Of a DNA stretch of 64,000 nucleotides, positions 25,424 to 34,305 are shown one piece after another. The notes below the pieces were generated by a model that was not told the DNA's origin, ran no database searches, and worked only from the letters and a program-made list of their open reading frames with translations. The stretch spans positions 62,001 through 126,000 of the forward strand of contig CBDICI010000001.1 of assembly GCA_965277345.1 (NCBI GenBank), written 5' to 3'. This DNA comes from CAIOYC01 sp965277345 (GTDB taxonomy: Bacteria > Pseudomonadota > Alphaproteobacteria > Caulobacterales > Caulobacteraceae). The translations under genes and the position numbers were made by a program. How positions within the stretch are numbered: position 1 is the stretch's first letter; the number at the start of each line of letters is the position of its first letter.

Positions 25424-26602
25424 TCAGGCGGCCGCCTGTCCGGCGATGTCGTGCAGCGCCGGATCGAGCCCCGCGCCCATCATGGCGATGAAATTGTCGC
25501 GGAAGAACTTGCGCCGCGCCTCGGCGGAGACACCCTCCAGGCTCTCGTTGAACCGCTTCATCGGATTGCGTCCGCCCTCGATGTGCGGATAGTCGGAGGA
25601 GAACAGACAGATGTCCTCGGCGCCGTTCTGGATGATCCAGCCCACATTCTCGTGCGGATAGGGCGTAGCGAAGAACTGGCGCCGGAGGATTTCGCTCGGC
25701 CGGGCGGAGAGCCGCTGCAGCCGTTCCTCCCGCGCGAAGGCGGTCGCGGCGGAGTCCATGAACTGCATCAGGCTGGGGACCCACCCGGCGCCGAGCTCGA
25801 TGGCGCCGAACTTCAGCCTGGGGAAACGATCGAACACCCCGTCGATCACCAGCACGGACAGGGTCTGCCAGACAGCCAGGGGGATGGCCATGAAGCTCAC
25901 CGAGGTGAAGTTCTCCGCCCCGCCGTGGAAGTCCAGCACCGGGGGACCGCCGTTGTTGAAATAGGACGGGTTCATCTTCTGCTCGCCGCCCACATGGAAC
26001 AGAATCGGCAGCCCCGCCTCCTGCGCCAGCGCCCACAGGCCGTCGAAGTCCTGGTGGCTGGGCGAATGGCCGTGGGGGACGCGGGAATTGATCATCAGGC
26101 CCTTGCAGCCGAGCGCGATAGCCTCCCTCGCCACATCGACCGTCCGGGCGCGATCGATGAGCGGAACATAGCCGGTCGCCAGCAGGCGGCGGTCCACCGC
26201 GCAATAGTCGGCCATCATGCGGTTGTGCGCGCGCGCCGCCTCCACCGCCAGATCCACGTCGGCCTCGTGCTCCAGCGGCGGCAGGAACAGCCCCGCGGTG
26301 GTGAAGACCAGCTGGCTGGCGAAACCGAACAGGTCCAGCGCGGCGGGCCGATCGGTATTGGTGAAGGCGCCCAGCGCCTCGTAGTTCTTGCGCAGCAGCA
26401 GATTGGCGGCCGCCCCGGCGCGGAACGCGGGATCGGCCTGCCTGGCCCGCGCCGCCTCCACCCAGCCGTCGCCGCCCTTCCGGGCCAGGCGCGCGGCCAG
26501 CTTCTCTCGATATGCCGGGGCGATGTAGCGCTCGATGGCGCCCGGCAACTCCATCACATGGGTGTCGGCGTCGTGGACGGTCTGACCTTCGACATAGGGC
26601 AT
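25424..26602 (-). CDS. Amidohydrolase family 2 (ACMSD-like) metal-dependent hydrolase, 392 aa
   Basis: TIM-barrel metal-dependent hydrolase or decarboxylase. Visible metal-site motifs are DADTHVME near the N-terminus (DxDxH), FHVGGEQKMN mid-protein, and a C-terminal LFSSDYPHIEGGRNPM with the catalytic Asp. This combination is typical of amidohydrolase-related proteins of the ACMSD branch found in aromatic degradation and in many uncharacterised alphaproteobacterial paralogues. The substrate is unknown. It diverges from the phosphate transporter gene. Confidence 0.85.
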   Translation of the reverse strand: MPYVEGQTVHDADTHVMELPGAIERYIAPAYREKLAARLARKGGDGWVEAARARQADPAFRAGAAANLLLRKNYEALGAFTNTDRPAALDLFGFASQLVFTTAGLFLPPLEHEADVDLAVEAARAHNRMMADYCAVDRRLLATGYVPLIDRARTVDVAREAIALGCKGLMINSRVPHGHSPSHQDFDGLWALAQEAGLPILFHVGGEQKMNPSYFNNGGPPVLDFHGGAENFTSVSFMAIPLAVWQTLSVLVIDGVFDRFPRLKFGAIELGAGWVPSLMQFMDSAATAFAREERLQRLSARPSEILRRQFFATPYPHENVGWIIQNGAEDICLFSSDYPHIEGGRNPMKRFNESLEGVSAEARRKFFRDNFIAMMGAGLDPALHDIAGQAAA

Positions 26603-26701
26603 GGCGCGCTCCCGATGGGCGTTCCTCCGCCGGTCTGACGCCGGCGCGCGGCCAGTATACGCCCGTCCCGCGCGTCACGAAACCGTTGGGAAGCGGTGGT
26701 T

Positions 26702-26723
26702 AACCTGCCGTCGACAGCAGGTT
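26702..26723 (+). promoter_or_regulatory. Inverted repeat just upstream of the pit gene
   Basis: AACCTGC (26702-26708) and GCAGGTT (26717-26723) form a perfect 7-bp inverted repeat around 8 nt, ending next to the GAGG ribosome-binding site of the transporter gene. Its left edge overlaps GGTTAACC, which contains a CtrA-like half-site. It could be an operator or a leader hairpin. Confidence 0.4.
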
Positions 26724-26732
26724 GAGGCGACC

Positions 26733-28364
26733 ATGACCGATGCGGTGTTAGGCGAGGCTTCGCCCGGAACGACCCCCAGCGGCCGACCTCAGCTCGATCG
26801 GAAACCGCACGCGGCGGGCGCGGTCGCCTTCGTCCTGGTCCTCCTGGGCGGGCTGGCCTTCGCCGGCTTTTCCATCTTCAGGGACACCGCCAATGTGGGC
26901 GAGCCCCTGGCCATCGGCGCCTTCGCCTTCCTGGGCCTGGCCCTCCTGATCGCGCTGGGGTTCGAGTTCGTCAACGGCTTCCACGACACCGCCAACGCCG
27001 TCGCCACGGTGATCTACACCCACTCCATGCCGCCCCTGGTGGCGGTGGTATGGTCGGGCTTTTTCAACTTCGTCGGCGTGCTGGTTTCGTCGGGCGCGGT
27101 GGCCTACGGCATCGTCACGCTGTTGCCGGTGGAGTTGATCCTGAACGTCGGGTCGGGCGCGGGCTACGCCATGATCTTCTCGCTCCTGTTCGCGGCCATC
27201 ATCTGGAACCTCGGCACCTGGGCGATGGGTATTCCCAACTCCTCCTCCCACGCCCTGATCGGCTCGATCATGGGGGTGGGCCTGGCCAACCAGCTCATGG
27301 CGCCGGCGGGCTCGGCCACCTCGGGCGTGGACTGGTCGCAGGCCACCAAGGTGTTCACCACCCTTCTGGTCAGCCCGATGGTCGGCTTCATCGGCTCGGC
27401 CCTGCTGCTCCTGCTGATGAAGTTCGTGATCCGCTCCAAGAAGCTCTACACCGCGCCGGACAGCGACAAGCCGCCGCCGCTGTGGATTCGCGGCCTGCTC
27501 ATTCTCACCTGCACCAGCGTCTCCTATGGCCACGGCTCCAACGACGGGCAGAAGGGCATGGGCCTGATCATGCTGATCCTGATCGGGGCCGCGCCCACCG
27601 CCTATGCCCTGAACCGCACCATGCCGGACGACACCGCGCCCGCCTTCATCGCCAGCGCCCACAAGGCGCAGGCCCTGTTCACCACCCGCGCCCAGGGTGC
27701 GCCCGCGCCGGACATCGTCGCCGCCCGCTCCAAGGTCGGCGACTCGCTGAAGGCCAAGAAGCTGGAGGACCCGTCGGTCTATGCCGCGCTGGGCGTGGTC
27801 TCGGCCGACATCGCCACCAGCGTCCAGAACTATGGTTCGGTGCGCAAGGTGCCCGCCGCCGCCACCCCCAACCTGCGCAACGACATGTATCTGACCGGCG
27901 AGGCGGTGCGCACCCTGGCCAAGTCCAGGACCGCCGGCTTTGGCGGCGACGACGCCAAGACGCTGAAGGCCTACGGCGATGGGCTTACCAAGGGCACCCG
28001 CTATATTCCCCGCTGGGTGAAGATCTGCGTGGCCCTGGCCCTCGGCCTCGGCACCATGGTGGGCTGGAAGCGCATCGTGGTCACGGTGGGGGAGCGCATC
28101 GGCAAGACCCACCTCACCTATGGCCAGGGCGCCGCGGCGGAGGTGACCGCCGCCCTGACCATCCTCGCCGCCGACAATTTCGGCCTGCCGGTCTCCACCA
28201 CCCACGTGCTGTCCAGCGGCGTCGCCGGGACCATGGCCGCCAACGGCTCGGGCCTGCAATGGTCGACCATCCGCTCCATCGCCTCGGCTTGGGTGCTGAC
28301 CCTGCCCGCGGCCATGGCCATCTCCGGCGGTCTCTACTTCGTGCTGCGTCAGGTCGTGCACTGA
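26733..28364 (+). CDS. Inorganic phosphate transporter, Pit family, 543 aa
   Basis: Low-affinity phosphate (or metal-phosphate):proton symporter in the inner membrane. Both PHO4 signature repeats are present: EFVNGFHDTANAVATVIYTHSMPP near residue 80 and GQGAAAEVTAALTILAADNFGLPVSTTHVLSS near 475. The central VSYGHGSNDGQKGMGL is also present. A loop of about 160 hydrophilic residues (about 300-440) splits the protein, as in PitA-type carriers. ATG 26733 is supported by GAGG at 26724-26727; upstream in-frame ATGs lie inside the divergent promoter region. Confidence 0.93.
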   Translation: MTDAVLGEASPGTTPSGRPQLDRKPHAAGAVAFVLVLLGGLAFAGFSIFRDTANVGEPLAIGAFAFLGLALLIALGFEFVNGFHDTANAVATVIYTHSMPPLVAVVWSGFFNFVGVLVSSGAVAYGIVTLLPVELILNVGSGAGYAMIFSLLFAAIIWNLGTWAMGIPNSSSHALIGSIMGVGLANQLMAPAGSATSGVDWSQATKVFTTLLVSPMVGFIGSALLLLLMKFVIRSKKLYTAPDSDKPPPLWIRGLLILTCTSVSYGHGSNDGQKGMGLIMLILIGAAPTAYALNRTMPDDTAPAFIASAHKAQALFTTRAQGAPAPDIVAARSKVGDSLKAKKLEDPSVYAALGVVSADIATSVQNYGSVRKVPAAATPNLRNDMYLTGEAVRTLAKSRTAGFGGDDAKTLKAYGDGLTKGTRYIPRWVKICVALALGLGTMVGWKRIVVTVGERIGKTHLTYGQGAAAEVTAALTILAADNFGLPVSTTHVLSSGVAGTMAANGSGLQWSTIRSIASAWVLTLPAAMAISGGLYFVLRQVVH

Positions 28365-28434
28365 CGCCCGTCGGACGTCCCTGCGACATTTCGGCTTGAT
28401 TCCCGCGGGCATCGGCCTACATTGAGCCCACTTC

Positions 28435-28449
28435 TGCTCAGCTAGAGCA
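28435..28449 (+). promoter_or_regulatory. Upstream operator candidate (O1) for the nad operon
   Basis: TGCTC (28435-28439) and GAGCA (28445-28449) with a 5-nt spacer match the core of the palindrome directly before nadA (28509-28523). Two copies of the same TGCTC-N5-GAGCA site 74 nt apart, about seven helical turns, suggest a dimeric repressor. Confidence 0.5.
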
Positions 28450-28507
28450 TAAGCTCCCCGTCGAGTTTGAACCCTGTTCGGTCTCGCCGGTTTTGTCGGC
28501 TCCCTTA

Positions 28508-28524
28508 ATGCTCATTTTGAGCAT
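28508..28524 (+). promoter_or_regulatory. Proximal operator candidate (O2) for the nad operon
   Basis: ATGCTCA (28508-28514) and TGAGCAT (28518-28524) form a perfect 7-bp palindrome around TTT, ending 2 nt before the GGAGG ribosome-binding site of nadA. NAD synthesis genes of alphaproteobacteria are known to be controlled by dedicated repressors such as NadQ or NrtR. Which one binds here is not known. Confidence 0.6.
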
Positions 28525-28536
28525 ATGGAGGATGAA

Positions 28537-29625
28537 ATGGACGACGGCGTCTTGAACCGCTTCGCCTTCACGCCCGAGGTGGAGGTTGCGACCGCGCCTC
28601 TGTGGGACAAGGTCAGGGCGCGGGTCACGCCGCTGGAATGGCGCGCCCATGCGCCGCTGATCGCCGAGATCAACCGGCTGAAGCGTGAGCGCAACGCCGT
28701 GATCCTGGCCCACAACTACATGACGCCGGAAATTTTCCACGGCGTCGGCGACTATGTGGGCGACAGCCTGGGCCTGGCCCGCGAAGCCGCCTGCAGCGAC
28801 GCCGACGTGATCGTCCAGGCCGGTGTGCACTTCATGGCCGAGACGTCCAAGGTGCTGGCGCCGCACAAGCGCGTGCTGATCCCCGACCCGTTGGCCGGCT
28901 GTTCGCTGGCCTCGTCCATCACCGCGGCGGACGTGCGCCTGATCAAGGCGCGCTATCCCGGCGTGCCGGTGGTCACCTACGTCAACACCACCGCGGAGGT
29001 GAAGGCGGAGACCGACATCTGCTGCACCAGCGCCAACGCCGTGCAGGTCGTGGAGGCCGCGGCGGCGGAATGGGGAACCGACCGCTGCATCCTGATCCCC
29101 GACGAGTTCCTGGCCCGCAACGTCGCGCGCCAGACCGCGGTGAAGATCATCGCCTGGGCCGGCCGGTGCGAGGTGCACGAGCGCTTCACCGCCGAGGATA
29201 TCGTCGAACTGCGCGCCGCCTATCCGGGCGCCGAGATCCTGGCCCACCCGGAATGCCCCACCGACGTGATCGCGGCGTCGGACTTCACCGGCTCCACCGC
29301 CGCCATGAGCGACTATGTGGCGCGCCGCCGCCCCGCCCAGGTGGTGATGATCACCGAATGCTCCATGGCCGCCAACGTCCAGGCCGACAGCCCGGACACC
29401 CTGTTCATCGGCCCCTGCAACCTCTGCCCGCACATGAAGCGCATCACGTTGCAGAACATCCATGAAGCGCTGCTCCACGACCGCTACGAGGTGACGGTGG
29501 ACCCCGCCGTCATCGCCGGCGCCGCCCGCGCCGTGCAGCGCATGATCGACCTGCCGCCACCGGCCCACCCCGCGCGCTACGACCTGGTCAAGGCGCGCCA
29601 CCATGTGGATGTGGAGATGATCTGA
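28537..29625 (+). CDS. nadA: Quinolinate synthase NadA, 362 aa
   Basis: 4Fe-4S enzyme that condenses iminoaspartate (from NadB) with dihydroxyacetone phosphate to quinolinate. It shows AVILAHNYMTPEIFHGVGDYVGDSLGLAREA, the cluster cysteines in LAGCSLASS and FIGPCNLCPHMKRITL, and the conserved HPECP and TECSMAANV. GGAGG at 28527-28531 is 5 nt from ATG 28537. An ATG at 28525 overlaps that site and is rejected as the start. It is first in nadA-nadB-nadC. Confidence 0.96.
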   Translation: MDDGVLNRFAFTPEVEVATAPLWDKVRARVTPLEWRAHAPLIAEINRLKRERNAVILAHNYMTPEIFHGVGDYVGDSLGLAREAACSDADVIVQAGVHFMAETSKVLAPHKRVLIPDPLAGCSLASSITAADVRLIKARYPGVPVVTYVNTTAEVKAETDICCTSANAVQVVEAAAAEWGTDRCILIPDEFLARNVARQTAVKIIAWAGRCEVHERFTAEDIVELRAAYPGAEILAHPECPTDVIAASDFTGSTAAMSDYVARRRPAQVVMITECSMAANVQADSPDTLFIGPCNLCPHMKRITLQNIHEALLHDRYEVTVDPAVIAGAARAVQRMIDLPPPAHPARYDLVKARHHVDVEMI

Positions 29626-29632
29626 GCCACCG

Positions 29633-29747
29633 CCCTCGTCCCTCGAGGCGATCCCATGGATCGCACCTCAGGATGAGGGCTACTCCAACCTCCGTTCAAA
29701 TCCTCATCCTGAGGTGCGAGCGAAGCGAGCGTCGAAGGACGAGGATT
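29633..29747. repeat. Pair of inverted dispersed palindromic repeats (family A) between nadA and nadB
   Basis: Two units lie head to head: 29633-29679 and 29701-29745. Both carry CCTCATCCTGAGGTGC or its complement and a flank like CGAAGGACGAGG. The same family recurs at 39,458, 39,530, 46,238, 49,517 and 54,027, always between genes. Such REP-like units are common in alphaproteobacterial genomes. The downstream unit carries the sequence just upstream of the nadB start. Confidence 0.75.
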
Positions 29748-29751
29748 TGAT

Positions 29752-31284
29752 ATGGCGCGAAGCTTGAATCTGAACGGCGTCCTGATCCTCGGCGCGGGCT
29801 TGGCCGGGCTGAGCGCCGCCTTGGCCGTGGCGGAGGCGGGGCGTCGTGCGCTGGTGATCTCGCCGGCAGCGCTCGGGGCCGGCTGTGCATCGAGCTGGGC
29901 GCAGGGCGGCATGGCCGTGGCCATGGGCGCCGACGACAGCCCCGCTCTCCACGCCGCCGACACCTTCGAGGCGGGCGCCGGCCTGTGCGATCCGCAGGCC
30001 GTTCGCATCCTCACCACCGAAGGGCCGGACGCGATCCGCCGCCTGCTGGCGCTGGGCGCCCCCTTCGATCACGATGCGCAGGGACGGCTGATCCAGAGCC
30101 TGGAGGCGGCCCATTCCCGGCCCCGCGTGGCGCGGGTGGGCGGCGACGGCGCCGGCGCGGCGATAATGGCGGCGGTGATCGCCGCCGTCCGCGCCGAGCC
30201 TCTGATCGAGCTCTGGGACGGCGCCCGCGCGCTGGCCCTGCTCACCGATCCCGCCGGCGCGGTGCGCGGCGCCCTGATCGAACGCGACGGCGCGCGAACC
30301 GAGGTCACGGCCGCCGCCACCCTTCTCGCCACGGGCGGTCTTGGCGGGCTTTACGCCACCACCACCGATCCGGCCGAGGTGCGGGGTCAGGGGCTGGCCC
30401 TGGCGGCGCTGGCCGGCGCGGTGATCGCCGACCCCGAGTTCATGCAATTCCACCCCACCGCCATCGCCATTCCTGGCAATTCGGCGGGGCTCGACCCCGC
30501 GCCCCTGGCCACCGAGGCCCTGCGCGGCGAGGGTGCGACCTTGATCGACGGGGATAGCCAACCCTTCATGCGGCGCCATCATCCGCAGGGCGACCTGGCC
30601 CCCCGCGACGTGGTGGCCCGCGCCGTGGAGGCTGAACGCGGGAAGGGCGGGGCCTGGCTGGACGCCCGCGCCGCCATCGGCGCCCATTTCCCTACCGCCT
30701 TTCCGGCCGTGTTCAGGGCCTGCATGGCGGCCGGGCTGGACCCGCGCGTTTCGCCCATCCCGGTGGCGCCGGCGGTGCACTATCACATGGGCGGGGTGTG
30801 GACCGACCTCGACGGGCGGACCTCCCTGCCCGGCCTCTATGCCGCGGGCGAATGCGCGTCCACCGGCGTGCACGGCGCCAACCGGCTGGCCTCCAACTCC
30901 CTGCTGGAAGCGGCGGTGTTCGGCGCGCGGGCCGGCCGGGCCGCGGCGAGCGAACGGGGGCGGGAGGGTCGATTCCTGCCCGCGGAGCCGGCGCCCGCCC
31001 TCCCCGCCGCCGCGCTCCGACAGCTTCGCCGCGCCATGGACCGCGACGCCGGCGTACAGCGCGACGCCGGCGGGCTGAACCGCCTGCTCGACGAGATCGG
31101 CCGGCTCGAAGGCCACCACGGGCGCGCACTGGAACTGATCGCCGCCCGTCTGGTGGCCGAGGCGGCGCTGGCCCGCGCCCACAGCCGGGGCGCCCACTTC
31201 CGCGCCGACTTTCCGCGGACGGCGCCGCCTGTGCGCACCCTGACCCGGCTCGCCCCCCGCCCCGCCCTGATGGCGGCCGAATGA
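29752..31284 (+). CDS. nadB: L-aspartate oxidase NadB, 510 aa
   Basis: FAD enzyme that oxidises L-aspartate to iminoaspartate for NadA. The FAD motif is ILGAGLAGLSAALAVAEAG. SSWAQGGMAVAMG, EFMQFHPTAIAIPG and HYHMGGVWTDLDGRTSLPGLYAAGECASTGVHGANRLASNS mark the flavin and substrate sites of the fumarate-reductase/aspartate-oxidase family. The length is typical. It follows nadA after a repeat-filled 126-nt gap and overlaps nadC by ATGA. Confidence 0.95.
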   Translation: MARSLNLNGVLILGAGLAGLSAALAVAEAGRRALVISPAALGAGCASSWAQGGMAVAMGADDSPALHAADTFEAGAGLCDPQAVRILTTEGPDAIRRLLALGAPFDHDAQGRLIQSLEAAHSRPRVARVGGDGAGAAIMAAVIAAVRAEPLIELWDGARALALLTDPAGAVRGALIERDGARTEVTAAATLLATGGLGGLYATTTDPAEVRGQGLALAALAGAVIADPEFMQFHPTAIAIPGNSAGLDPAPLATEALRGEGATLIDGDSQPFMRRHHPQGDLAPRDVVARAVEAERGKGGAWLDARAAIGAHFPTAFPAVFRACMAAGLDPRVSPIPVAPAVHYHMGGVWTDLDGRTSLPGLYAAGECASTGVHGANRLASNSLLEAAVFGARAGRAAASERGREGRFLPAEPAPALPAAALRQLRRAMDRDAGVQRDAGGLNRLLDEIGRLEGHHGRALELIAARLVAEAALARAHSRGAHFRADFPRTAPPVRTLTRLAPRPALMAAE

Positions 31285-32132
31285 GCCGCGGATTGCAGCC
31301 CCTGCCCGACCTGCTGATCGAGCCTGTGGTCCGCGCCGCCCTGGCCGAGGACCTCGGCCGGGCCGGCGACGTCACCGCCGCCCTGATCGACGCCGACGCC
31401 GGGCTGGACGCCGCCTTCGTGGCGAGGACGCATGGGCGGATAGCCGGTTTGGCCTGCCTGCGCCTGGCCGTCCATGCCCTCGACCCCGCCGCCAGGATCG
31501 AGACGCTGATCGCCGACGGCGGCGACGCCGAGCCCGGTCGGGCCATTGCCCGGGTGAGCGCCAACGCCCGCGCCCTGCTCACCGCCGAGCGGACCGCGCT
31601 GAACCTGCTTGGCCGCCTCTCCGGCGTCGCGACCCTGACCCGCGCCTATGTCCGGGCGGTGGAGGGCACGGGCGCGGTCATCGTCGATACGCGCAAGACC
31701 ACGCCCGGTCTGCGGGCGCTGGAGAAATACGCCGTGCGCTGCGGCGGCGGGGTGAACCACCGCTTTGGCCTGGATGACGCCATCCTGATCAAGGACAACC
31801 ACGTGGCGGCGGCGGGTGGTGTGGCTGAAGTGCTGGAGCGGGCCAGAGCGGTCGCCGGCCACCTGACCCCCATCGAGGTCGAGGTGGATTCGCTGGCCCA
31901 GCTTGCACAGGCCCTGCCCTTCGCCCCCAATGTCATCATGCTCGACAACTTCACCCTGGAGGATCTCCGCCGGGCGGTGGCCCTGACCGCCGGCCGGGTG
32001 CGGCTGGAGGCGTCGGGCGGGGTGACCCTGGGCGCCGTGCGCGCCATAGCAGAGACCGGGGTGGACGCCATCTCCGTCGGCGCCCTCACCCACTCGGCGC
32101 CGGTGCTCGATATCGGGCTGGACGCGCTTTAG
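31281..32132 (+). CDS. nadC: Nicotinate-nucleotide diphosphorylase (carboxylating) NadC, 283 aa
   Basis: Quinolinate phosphoribosyltransferase that makes nicotinate mononucleotide with release of CO2. Conserved segments are EDLGRAGDVTAALI, ALNLLGRLSGVATLT, VDTRKTTPGLRALEKYAVRCGGG, LIKDNHV and the C-terminal LEASGGVTLGAVRAIAETGVDAISVGALTHS. The start ATG is embedded in the nadB stop (ATGA). The length is normal. Confidence 0.96.
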   Translation: MSRGLQPLPDLLIEPVVRAALAEDLGRAGDVTAALIDADAGLDAAFVARTHGRIAGLACLRLAVHALDPAARIETLIADGGDAEPGRAIARVSANARALLTAERTALNLLGRLSGVATLTRAYVRAVEGTGAVIVDTRKTTPGLRALEKYAVRCGGGVNHRFGLDDAILIKDNHVAAAGGVAEVLERARAVAGHLTPIEVEVDSLAQLAQALPFAPNVIMLDNFTLEDLRRAVALTAGRVRLEASGGVTLGAVRAIAETGVDAISVGALTHSAPVLDIGLDAL

Positions 32133-32193
32133 GCGGAGGCCTCTGTTTACCTCCCGCCGGATCGGTGGTGGGATCGGAAAAACGGAGCACGCC

Positions 32194-32991
32194 ATGGCGG
32201 GCGCGAACGGACGGTCATCCATCTTCATCACCGGGGCGGCGTCGGGCATCGGCCTCGCCTCGGCCAAGCGGTTCGCGTCGGCCGGCTGGTTCGTCGGCCT
32301 GGCCGACATCGACGCCGCGGGGCTTGAGGCGGCGCTGGCGGCCATCGGACCGGAGAACGGCATGACCATGGCGCTGGACGTGCGCGACCGCGGCCAATGG
32401 GCAGCGGCCATGACCGCTTTCGGGGCCGCGACCGGCGGCCGGTGCGACGTCCTGCTCAACAATGCCGGGATCGGCCGCCACGGCTGGTTCGAGGAGATTG
32501 ACCCGGACGAGGCGGACCTGGAGATCGACGTCAACATCAAGGGCGTGGTCAACGGCGCCTATGCCGGGCTGCCGCTGCTGAAGGCCAGCCGGGGTCGGCT
32601 GGTGAACATGGCCTCGTGCGCCGGGCTCTACGGACCGCCGCTGCTGGCGGTCTACGGGGCGACCAAGTTCGCGGTTCGGGGTCTGTCGGAGGCGCTCGAC
32701 GCCGAGTTCGTGCGCCACGGAGTGCAGGTGAAATGCGTCATGCCCTGGTTCGTGGAGACGCCGATCCTGGATTCGGTCACGCGCGGCTCCAATTCCGCCA
32801 TCCGCGACGCCATCGGCGCTCAACCGGTCTATACGGTGGAGGAAGCGGCGGAGGTGGTCTGGGACGCCGCCCACGGGCAGGACCTTTACTACCTCGTCGG
32901 CAAGGCGGCGCAACGGCTGCGCTTCGCCGCCCGCTTCATGCCCAAGGGCGTCCGCAAACGGATGCGGGCGGCGATCGGAGCGGTTTCCTAG
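32194..32991 (+). CDS. SDR family oxidoreductase, 265 aa
   Basis: Classical short-chain dehydrogenase with a Rossmann fold. It shows IFITGAASGIGLASAKRFA (cofactor glycines), LLNNAGIG and the catalytic Ser-Tyr-Lys region MASCAGLYGPPLLAVYGATKFAVRGLSEAL. The acidic residue in LADID suggests NAD(H) preference. The substrate is unknown. It begins 61 nt after nadC on the same strand. Its stop codon lies in the left arm of a large palindromic repeat. Confidence 0.88.
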   Translation: MAGANGRSSIFITGAASGIGLASAKRFASAGWFVGLADIDAAGLEAALAAIGPENGMTMALDVRDRGQWAAAMTAFGAATGGRCDVLLNNAGIGRHGWFEEIDPDEADLEIDVNIKGVVNGAYAGLPLLKASRGRLVNMASCAGLYGPPLLAVYGATKFAVRGLSEALDAEFVRHGVQVKCVMPWFVETPILDSVTRGSNSAIRDAIGAQPVYTVEEAAEVVWDAAHGQDLYYLVGKAAQRLRFAARFMPKGVRKRMRAAIGAVS

Positions 32992-33091
32992 AGCATGATC
33001 GTTTCGGATGGACTCATCCGACCGTGAATCATGCTCTAAACTCAAAGTGTAGACCCTGATTCACGGTTCAAGATGAACCGATCAGGGTCTA
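32989..33091. repeat. Two adjacent long hairpin repeats (family B) between convergent genes
   Basis: The first hairpin is TAGAGCATGAT (32989-32999) with ATCATGCTCTA (33028-33038), with a nested CGGATG/CATCCG stem. The second is TAGACCCTGAT (33050-33060) with ATCAGGGTCTA (33081-33091), with a nested CGGTTCA/TGAACCG stem. A hybrid third copy lies at 56,207-56,246. The first supplies the SDR stop codon. Together they probably act as a transcription barrier and belong to a dispersed family. Confidence 0.75.
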
Positions 33092-33141
33092 AGCGCGGGT
33101 CCCGAATAAGCGCTGCGCGCTTTCCGGAATGACACCATGAA

Positions 33142-34305
33142 TCAGGCCGCGTTCGAGGTCTTGGCCGGGTCCGTGGCGGCGGCGGGGGGCGCGGGCGCCG
33201 AGGTCGACACCGGGGTGGCGGCAGGGGCCGGCGTTTCGTCCTTCTTGACCGGCGAAATGGCGGACTTGGCCGCATTCTCCACCACACTGGCGGCGTGCCC
33301 GACGGCGGCGGCGCCGGCGGCGAGGGCCTGGCCGGTCTGCGCCGCGGTCGGCAGGGTCGGCGCGAAGGAGGCGAACACCGGCTTGATCTCCACCGCCTTT
33401 TCGGACGGGCGCACATCGGCGTGCTGGAACATCTGCGCCGCGCCGTTGTGACCGCCGAAGCGGTAGAAGATATGCGAGCCGATCTGGGCGACCTTGAGCA
33501 GGTTCCCGCCCCAGCCGGCGTTCAGCCCCGTGACGTGGAAGTGGGTGGCGGCGCCCACATCGGCCATGACATAGCCGTCGAGCGCCTTGGCCGCGATCTT
33601 CTCGGCGCGGCGCCAAGCCAGCGACTCGAGCGGATGCTTGGCCGCGCCGTCGCAGGCGAAGGAGAACTGGCAGCCCGAGGTGCGGGCGCCCTGGAACACC
33701 ACGCCGCAGACGGACTTGGGGAAGGCCGGGTGACGAACCCGGTTCAGCACCACCTGGGCCACGGCGGCCTGGCCGCTGGGCGTCTCGCCGCGGGCCTCGT
33801 AATAGACGGCCTGGGACAGGCATTCGAGATCGCGGCTCTCATCGAGCGCGCCGCGGAGCAGGAAGGGGGCGACCGAACCGGCGGAGGAGAACCTGGCGCG
33901 AAGCACGGTGGCCGGGCTTGGAGCGGGCCGGCTCGGCGTGGGTTGCGCCGTGGTGTTGGAAGGCAGGACCAGGGTCGGCGCGGAGCCCTTGGTCTGGCTC
34001 AGGCGATCCACCAGCGACGCCGCCCGGCGCTCGCGCGGATCGAGATCGGCGGTGGCCAGGGGATCGTGGCGGCGCGCAATGGCCAGGGCGCCAGGATCGG
34101 CCGCCGCGGAGGCGTGCAGGGCCACCTCCGAAAAGCCGGTGGAGGCCGTGCCGGCGAGACGTTGCATCTGGGCGTGGACGACCGCGTCACGGGCCATCCC
34201 TCCAGCCAGGTAAGCGCCGCCGATCGCCAGGCCCACCGTGGAGCCGAGCGCAGCAGCACCCACCAGCGCGCGAACGTCGCCGCGCGCTTGCGGTTTGATA
34301 AACAA
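33142..34305 (-). CDS. Cell wall hydrolase, SleB/CwlJ family, 387 aa
   Basis: A probable peptidoglycan lytic enzyme. The N-terminal hydrophobic stretch ALVGAAALGSTVGLAIGGAYLA could be a signal anchor. A variable Pro/Ala region leads to the Hydrolase_2 domain (about residues 160-285) with ECLSQAVYYEARGE (catalytic Glu), QAAVAQVVLNRVRHPAFPKSVCGVVFQG and FSFACDG. The C-terminal part is Ala/Pro-rich. In alphaproteobacteria these enzymes act in vegetative wall remodelling and not in spore germination. Confidence 0.88.
   Translation of the reverse strand: MFIKPQARGDVRALVGAAALGSTVGLAIGGAYLAGGMARDAVVHAQMQRLAGTASTGFSEVALHASAAADPGALAIARRHDPLATADLDPRERRAASLVDRLSQTKGSAPTLVLPSNTTAQPTPSRPAPSPATVLRARFSSAGSVAPFLLRGALDESRDLECLSQAVYYEARGETPSGQAAVAQVVLNRVRHPAFPKSVCGVVFQGARTSGCQFSFACDGAAKHPLESLAWRRAEKIAAKALDGYVMADVGAATHFHVTGLNAGWGGNLLKVAQIGSHIFYRFGGHNGAAQMFQHADVRPSEKAVEIKPVFASFAPTLPTAAQTGQALAAGAAAVGHAASVVENAAKSAISPVKKDETPAPAATPVSTSAPAPPAAATDPAKTSNAA

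Noticed and set aside
29690..29712. GTTCAAATCC resembling a tRNA T-loop
   Set aside because: It lies at the edge of a family A repeat, and no acceptor, D or anticodon arm can be formed around it.
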